A DNA stretch of 64,000 nt, taken from the NCBI RefSeq assembly GCF_003326675.1, contig NZ_JPWF01000002.1:372001-436000 (forward strand), given 5' to 3'. The notes under the pieces were generated by a model. That model was not told the origin of the DNA and searched no databases. It worked only from the letters and a program-made list of their open reading frames with translations. This document shows, piece by piece, positions 61,501 through 64,000 of this stretch (position 1 is its first letter; the number at the start of each line of letters is the position of its first letter). This stretch comes from Thalassospira profundimaris (GTDB lineage: Bacteria > Pseudomonadota > Alphaproteobacteria > Rhodospirillales > Thalassospiraceae). Position numbers and translations under genes: made by a program.

Positions 61501-64000
61501 GTGTCATCGCCTGTGCCACCCGAAAGGTTATCGTCGCCTTCCATGCCGTTGATGGTGTCATCACCGGCACCGCCATCGACCACGTCATTCCCGGCAAGCG
61601 CGTCTATATAGTCATCTTCGTCGGTACCGATCAGGACGTCATCGAACGGCGTTGCGCCACCGTCATTTTCAATGCCGACAAACATATCGGCCGAAACATC
61701 GTTCAGACGGACACCAAGCAGCGTGACCGAGCCTTGATCACCCAGATCAATCACCGTATTGCCATTAACTTCCGACAGAAGCGGGGCAAGTTCGGACCAG
61801 GTGCTGATATCCAAAGCATCGAGCGAAATCTGATCAACGCTGGTGTTGAAGTCGGTGACAAGCTTGTGACCGATCAGGCTGCTAACCTGAATAAGGTCGG
61901 CACCCGAACCACCACTCAGCGTGTCGTCACCTTCGCCACCATCAAGGGTGTCATTGCCGTCGCCACCGATCAGGCGGTCCGTACCGGCACCACCATCAAG
62001 GTAATCATCGCCTTTTTCACCGTTCAGGTAATCGTCGCCCTCGCCACCCAGCAGGGTGTCGGAACCGTCACCAGCCCAGATCGTGTCATTGCCAAGACCC
62101 CCATCAATGGTGTCTTCGCTGACATCTGCCTCGACATTGTCGAAGGTGTCATTGCCATCGCCCAGATCAACTTCGTTGTTCTGGCTGTTGCCATAGACAT
62201 AATCGTCATGGGCCGATGCGATGACTTTTTCGAAGTTGGCAAGAATATCACCCGCCGCATCGCCATCATAGGCACGGCCTGCTTCACCCGGTGTCTTGGC
62301 ATTGGCATCGGTTTCACCAAGGTAAATCTCGACGCCTGCGTCCGATCCTTCAAAGCTGATCGTATCGCGGCCTTCGCCACCATCAAGGTAATCGCCACCG
62401 GCACCACCTTCGATGGTGTCATCACCGGCACCACCCAGAATGGTGTTATCACCGCTTGATCCGGTCAGAACATCATCGCCGTCCGAACCAATGATATTTT
62501 CGATGCTGCTGATGCTGTCCGATCCGGTCGCATCCGAGCTTGCAGTTCCTGCTTCGAGATCGACCGTCGCACCGTTGGCGGCATTCATATCAAGGGTATC
62601 TTCACCCTCGCCGCCATCAATGCTGTCATCACCGGCTGCGGCAATCAGGCTGTCATTACCTGCACCGGCATCGATAACGTCATTCCCCGCACCATCATTG
62701 ATCGTATCGGCACCATCGCCCGCGACAATCGTGTTGTCGGCGTCGCTGCCCGTAATGGTGTCTGCACCATCCGAACCGATCACGTTTTCAATGCTGGTCA
62801 GGCTGTCATTTCCGGTCTCGGCCGAGGATGCCGTGCCTGCACCAAGATCAATCGTTGCGCCATTGCTGGTCGATGCATCAAAGGTATCGGAACCCTCGCC
62901 GCCATCGATGCTGTCATCACCGGCACTTGCGATCACGGTGTCGTCACCCGTACCGCCATTGATAACGTCGCTGCCCGCACCGGCATGGATCACATCATTA
63001 CCGGCACCACCCAGAACGGTGTCATTGCCCGCATTGGTCCACAGGGTGTCGTTACCCTCGCCACCATCGACCGTGACATCGCCATAACCATGGGTCTGGC
63101 TGGTCAGATCGACAACGTCATCACCGCCACCGGCATTGATGACTTCGATTCCCGAAATCGACGGATCGGTTGCACCGTTGTCGTGATCACCATCCAGAAT
63201 AATGGCATCGCCACCATCGGTACCGACAAGCGTATCAACGCCTTCGCCACCGGCATATTGGTCATCACTGATACCAAGGCCATCAAGGCTTGCGACATCG
63301 CCGGTGCCATCAACACCCGGGCTTCCGATATGGTCGGTGTCATCGGCGTCCGTTCCTGTGCGGTCCGCACCGAACTGAAGAACGTCGTCACCGGCACCAC
63401 CGTCAAGCGTATCGCTGCCTTCGCCACCGGTCAGGGTATCGTCGCCGTCACCACCATCAAGGGTGTCATCGCCGGAACCACCGCCAAGCGTATCGCCACC
63501 TGAACCACCACTGATGGTATCGTCCCCGCCACCGCCATTGATGGTGTCATCACCATCGCCACCTCCGAGCGTATCGTCACCGCCGGTCGCGATGTTTTCG
63601 ACACCTTCGAACTGATCCGGGCCAAGCTGATCAAGGGCAACGCCAACCAGCATGATCGTACCGCCCGCCGGCAGGTTGATCACAGTATTGCCATTGCCGT
63701 CCTCAGACAGCAGGGCCTTAAGGTCGGTCCAGGCCGTAATGCCCAGATCCGGCAGGGAAATCACATCTTCATCAACATCGAAGTCGGTAACGACGTCATT
63801 GTCCGTACCATCTTCGAAGATCAGCTTATCGGCACCCGCACCACCCGAAATGGTGTCATCACCATCACCGGCGGCAATCGTGTCATTGCCTGCACCGGCA
63901 TTGATAACGTTGTCACCGGACGAACCGGTAATGGTGTCATCACCATCACCCGTGGTCAGGTTTTCAAAGCCGGAAATGCTGTCATTACCGGTTTCGGCCG
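58587..64000 (-). CDS. Giant RTX (hemolysin-type calcium-binding repeat) protein, C-terminal part
   Basis: The last roughly 1,800 residues of a secreted protein whose N-terminus lies beyond the right edge. The open frame continues to 64000; the apparent start at 63764 is a GTG inside 'DVDEDVISLPDLGITAW', not a real start. The sequence is dominated by GGxGxDxUx nonapeptides. Three copies of a 'DALFLxD...RISxIEVIDAG...DIIDLTS' module lie near 59730-59470, 59185-58880 and 63270-63010. Four beta-cap modules of the pattern 'DQIxLxxLxIxxWxxL...NTVIxL...TLxGVxLNxLxADMFVGIE' occur near 63806-63580, 61910-61630, 60925-60640 and 58835-58590; the last ends the protein ('FGFGSNC') and looks like a type I secretion end. 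A His/Asp-rich segment lies near 59300-59190. Probably an extracellular or surface calcium-dependent structural or adhesive protein; no enzyme domain is seen in this part. Confidence 0.92.
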   Translation of the reverse strand, partial: AETGNDSISGFENLTTGDGDDTITGSSGDNVINAGAGNDTIAAGDGDDTISGGAGADKLIFEDGTDNDVVTDFDVDEDVISLPDLGITAWTDLKALLSEDGNGNTVINLPAGGTIMLVGVALDQLGPDQFEGVENIATGGDDTLGGGDGDDTINGGGGDDTISGGSGGDTLGGGSGDDTLDGGDGDDTLTGGEGSDTLDGGAGDDVLQFGADRTGTDADDTDHIGSPGVDGTGDVASLDGLGISDDQYAGGEGVDTLVGTDGGDAIILDGDHDNGATDPSISGIEVINAGGGDDVVDLTSQTHGYGDVTVDGGEGNDTLWTNAGNDTVLGGAGNDVIHAGAGSDVINGGTGDDTVIASAGDDSIDGGEGSDTFDASTSNGATIDLGAGTASSAETGNDSLTSIENVIGSDGADTITGSDADNTIVAGDGADTINDGAGNDVIDAGAGNDSLIAAAGDDSIDGGEGEDTLDMNAANGATVDLEAGTASSDATGSDSISSIENIIGSDGDDVLTGSSGDNTILGGAGDDTIEGGAGGDYLDGGEGRDTISFEGSDAGVEIYLGETDANAKTPGEAGRAYDGDAAGDILANFEKVIASAHDDYVYGNSQNNEVDLGDGNDTFDNVEADVSEDTIDGGLGNDTIWAGDGSDTLLGGEGDDYLNGEKGDDYLDGGAGTDRLIGGDGNDTLDGGEGDDTLSGGSGADLIQVSSLIGHKLVTDFNTSVDQISLDALDISTWSELAPLLSEVNGNTVIDLGDQGSVTLLGVRLNDVSADMFVGIENDGGATPFDDVLIGTDEDDYIDALAGNDVVDGGAGDDTINGMEGDDNLSGGTGDDTITGGSGNDVISGGDGNDTLDGNDGHDVIAGGAGDDTLVGGAGNDVMDGGGGDDYIDGMDGDDTITGGDETDTIYGSAGNDSLDGEGGDDVIYGGDDNDSIAGGAGNDLLSGDAGNDTIDGGTGNDTLLGGDGDDTLNGGDGDDVLSGGAGNDVMDGGAGNDTLTGTDGADTLMGGSGNDTLDGGAGDDTYTGGTGSDQILVSNNSGDKVVHGFNPNEDQINLAALDVDDWTALKGLMTEVNGNTVIDLNGQGTLTLVGITINQLNADMFVGIEASTGPTPYDDLLYGTSNNDTIAALSGDDTVYGLNGQDTLTGMEGNDSLYGGDGDDVLGGDEGDDLVEGGSGQDTITGGTGNDTLDGGSGDDRVWGGDGNDTIIGGQGQDKLYGEAGNDTISGGTGDDTLYGGAGSDVLDGGENNDKLYGGDDADTLSGGNGDDKLYGDAGNDTLIGGAGHDTLVGGAGRDTASYADATSAVAVNLESGSATGGAGNDILSSIEDLIGSNFNDYLFGDDGSNLLSGLDGNDVLGGDAGDDTIWGGAGNDTINGGSGSDIIDAGAGNDTIEYQKDATWSGSYAAKNVGDPGMAGSNEQINLSGYNRSQDIIDGGDGTDTLSMTSGNDALFLDDTFTDPGTSPRISNIEVIDAGNGDDIIDLTSDTHSYGDVTILGGTGDDIVWSNAGDDVIDGGEGNDTLWGGSGADTISGGNGVDILNGGAGDDVLQYNADDTWGNSWYALNDGSPSEDGHQHDNGWGHDNHNGNGWGHDDGGDEGTGEYVNLGGYNQSNDVFIGGEGTDTLQMTSGDDALFLRDSVSEGASNVRISGIEVIEAGDGNDIIDLTSDIESYGNVTLDGGAGDDTLWSNAGDDLLLGGAGNDHLYGSAGDDTLTGGTGWDTFQIGKTDGHDIITDFTPGEDIIDLSEWNYNNFSQIQNDMHIDVDGNVVIELGNDASVTLMGVNDPDDLNADDFGFGSNC
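59830..63640 (-). repeat. RTX nonapeptide repeat arrays
   Basis: The coding sequence contains long runs of GGxGxDxUx repeats, e.g. 60660-60120, 61620-60930, 62460-62370 and 63640-63380. Each nine-residue unit is 27 bases, and the pairs of half-turns build calcium-bound parallel beta-rolls. The DNA is repetitive enough that many false ORFs appear in the opposite strand. Confidence 0.9.

Noticed and set aside
59217-62459. Plus-strand open frame of 1,080 codons with Ile/Val/Thr/Ala repeats
   Set aside because: It is antisense to the RTX repeats, whose 27-base periodicity makes an open frame in the opposite strand. The minus-strand reading is the clear RTX protein.
63576-63764. Apparent start of the RTX protein at 63764
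   Set aside because: The codon is a GTG within a conserved beta-cap module and the frame is open to the window edge, so the gene is truncated by the window, not starting there.

Overview
The window looks like chromosomal DNA of a free-living, probably marine, Gram-negative alphaproteobacterium. Moderate GC (about 55% by eye), GltB/GltD, ArgJ, BluB, a DUF3572 protein, a class Rhizobium-type asparaginase and a giant RTX protein fit Rhodospirillales, and the overall flavour is Thalassospira-like. That genus call is an impression from gene content, not a database result. There is no integrase, insertion sequence, phage module or CRISPR array in the window; it reads as ordinary core chromosome with several lineage-specific pockets.

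Layout. 1-5.5 kb: N-terminal part of pyruvate carboxylase, cut by the left edge; a PdhR-type palindrome; a Cache-domain histidine kinase with its NarL-type regulator; an FNR-like regulator; and a secreted protein with an HEGEH motif. 5.6-8.2 kb: a DksA-type zinc finger protein, an unrecognised 404-residue protein and a 100-residue protein whose tail resembles the FliG-binding end of FliF. 8.2-13.5 kb: a peptide-type solute-binding protein in an operon with a hybrid histidine kinase, then two small related proteins that share a C-terminal R-G-T-x-x-N-I-L motif. 13.5-20.7 kb: gltD-gltB, diverging from uppP. 20.7-30.4 kb: small housekeeping and unknown genes, an 18-codon hydrophobic ORF, tRNA-Leu(UAA), an outer-membrane barrel protein, bluB, a CinA-type protein, mutT, an ankyrin protein and a lipoprotein hydrolase. 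30.5-38.5 kb: secA, two EF-hand or repeat-type unknowns, a parvulin and argJ. 38.5-41.2 kb: a tandem pair of pentapeptide-repeat proteins. 41.6-46.8 kb: a four-gene signalling operon (REC-HDOD, REC-HDOD, REC plus a degenerate HD-GYP, PAS histidine kinase). 46.8-50.3 kb: ynfA, asparaginase, an Lrp-type regulator diverging from phhA, and a lone receiver. 50.5-56.2 kb: a cobalamin riboswitch heading mutA-mutB-meaB. 56.2-58.5 kb: two 50-residue paralogous coiled-coil proteins that are too short for most gene finders, a Dus enzyme and an acetyltransferase. 58.6-64 kb: the C-terminal 1,800 residues of an RTX protein that runs off the right edge.

How the parts fit. Nitrogen assimilation (gltBD), arginine synthesis (argJ), anaplerosis (pyc), propionate or branched-chain use (methylmalonyl-CoA mutase, MeaB) and phenylalanine catabolism (phhA, with a candidate Lrp regulator) form the metabolic core. 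BluB makes the lower ligand of the B12 that MutAB needs, and the mutase operon is itself under a B12 riboswitch. Sensing is over-represented: four histidine kinases, five receiver-bearing regulators without a kinase core, one FNR-like and one Lrp-like regulator. The best candidates for undescribed biology are the REC-HDOD/HD-GYP/kinase operon, the solute-binding-protein/hybrid-kinase pair, the FliF-tail protein, the paired micro-proteins, the riboswitch-controlled mutase and the internally duplicated RTX protein.
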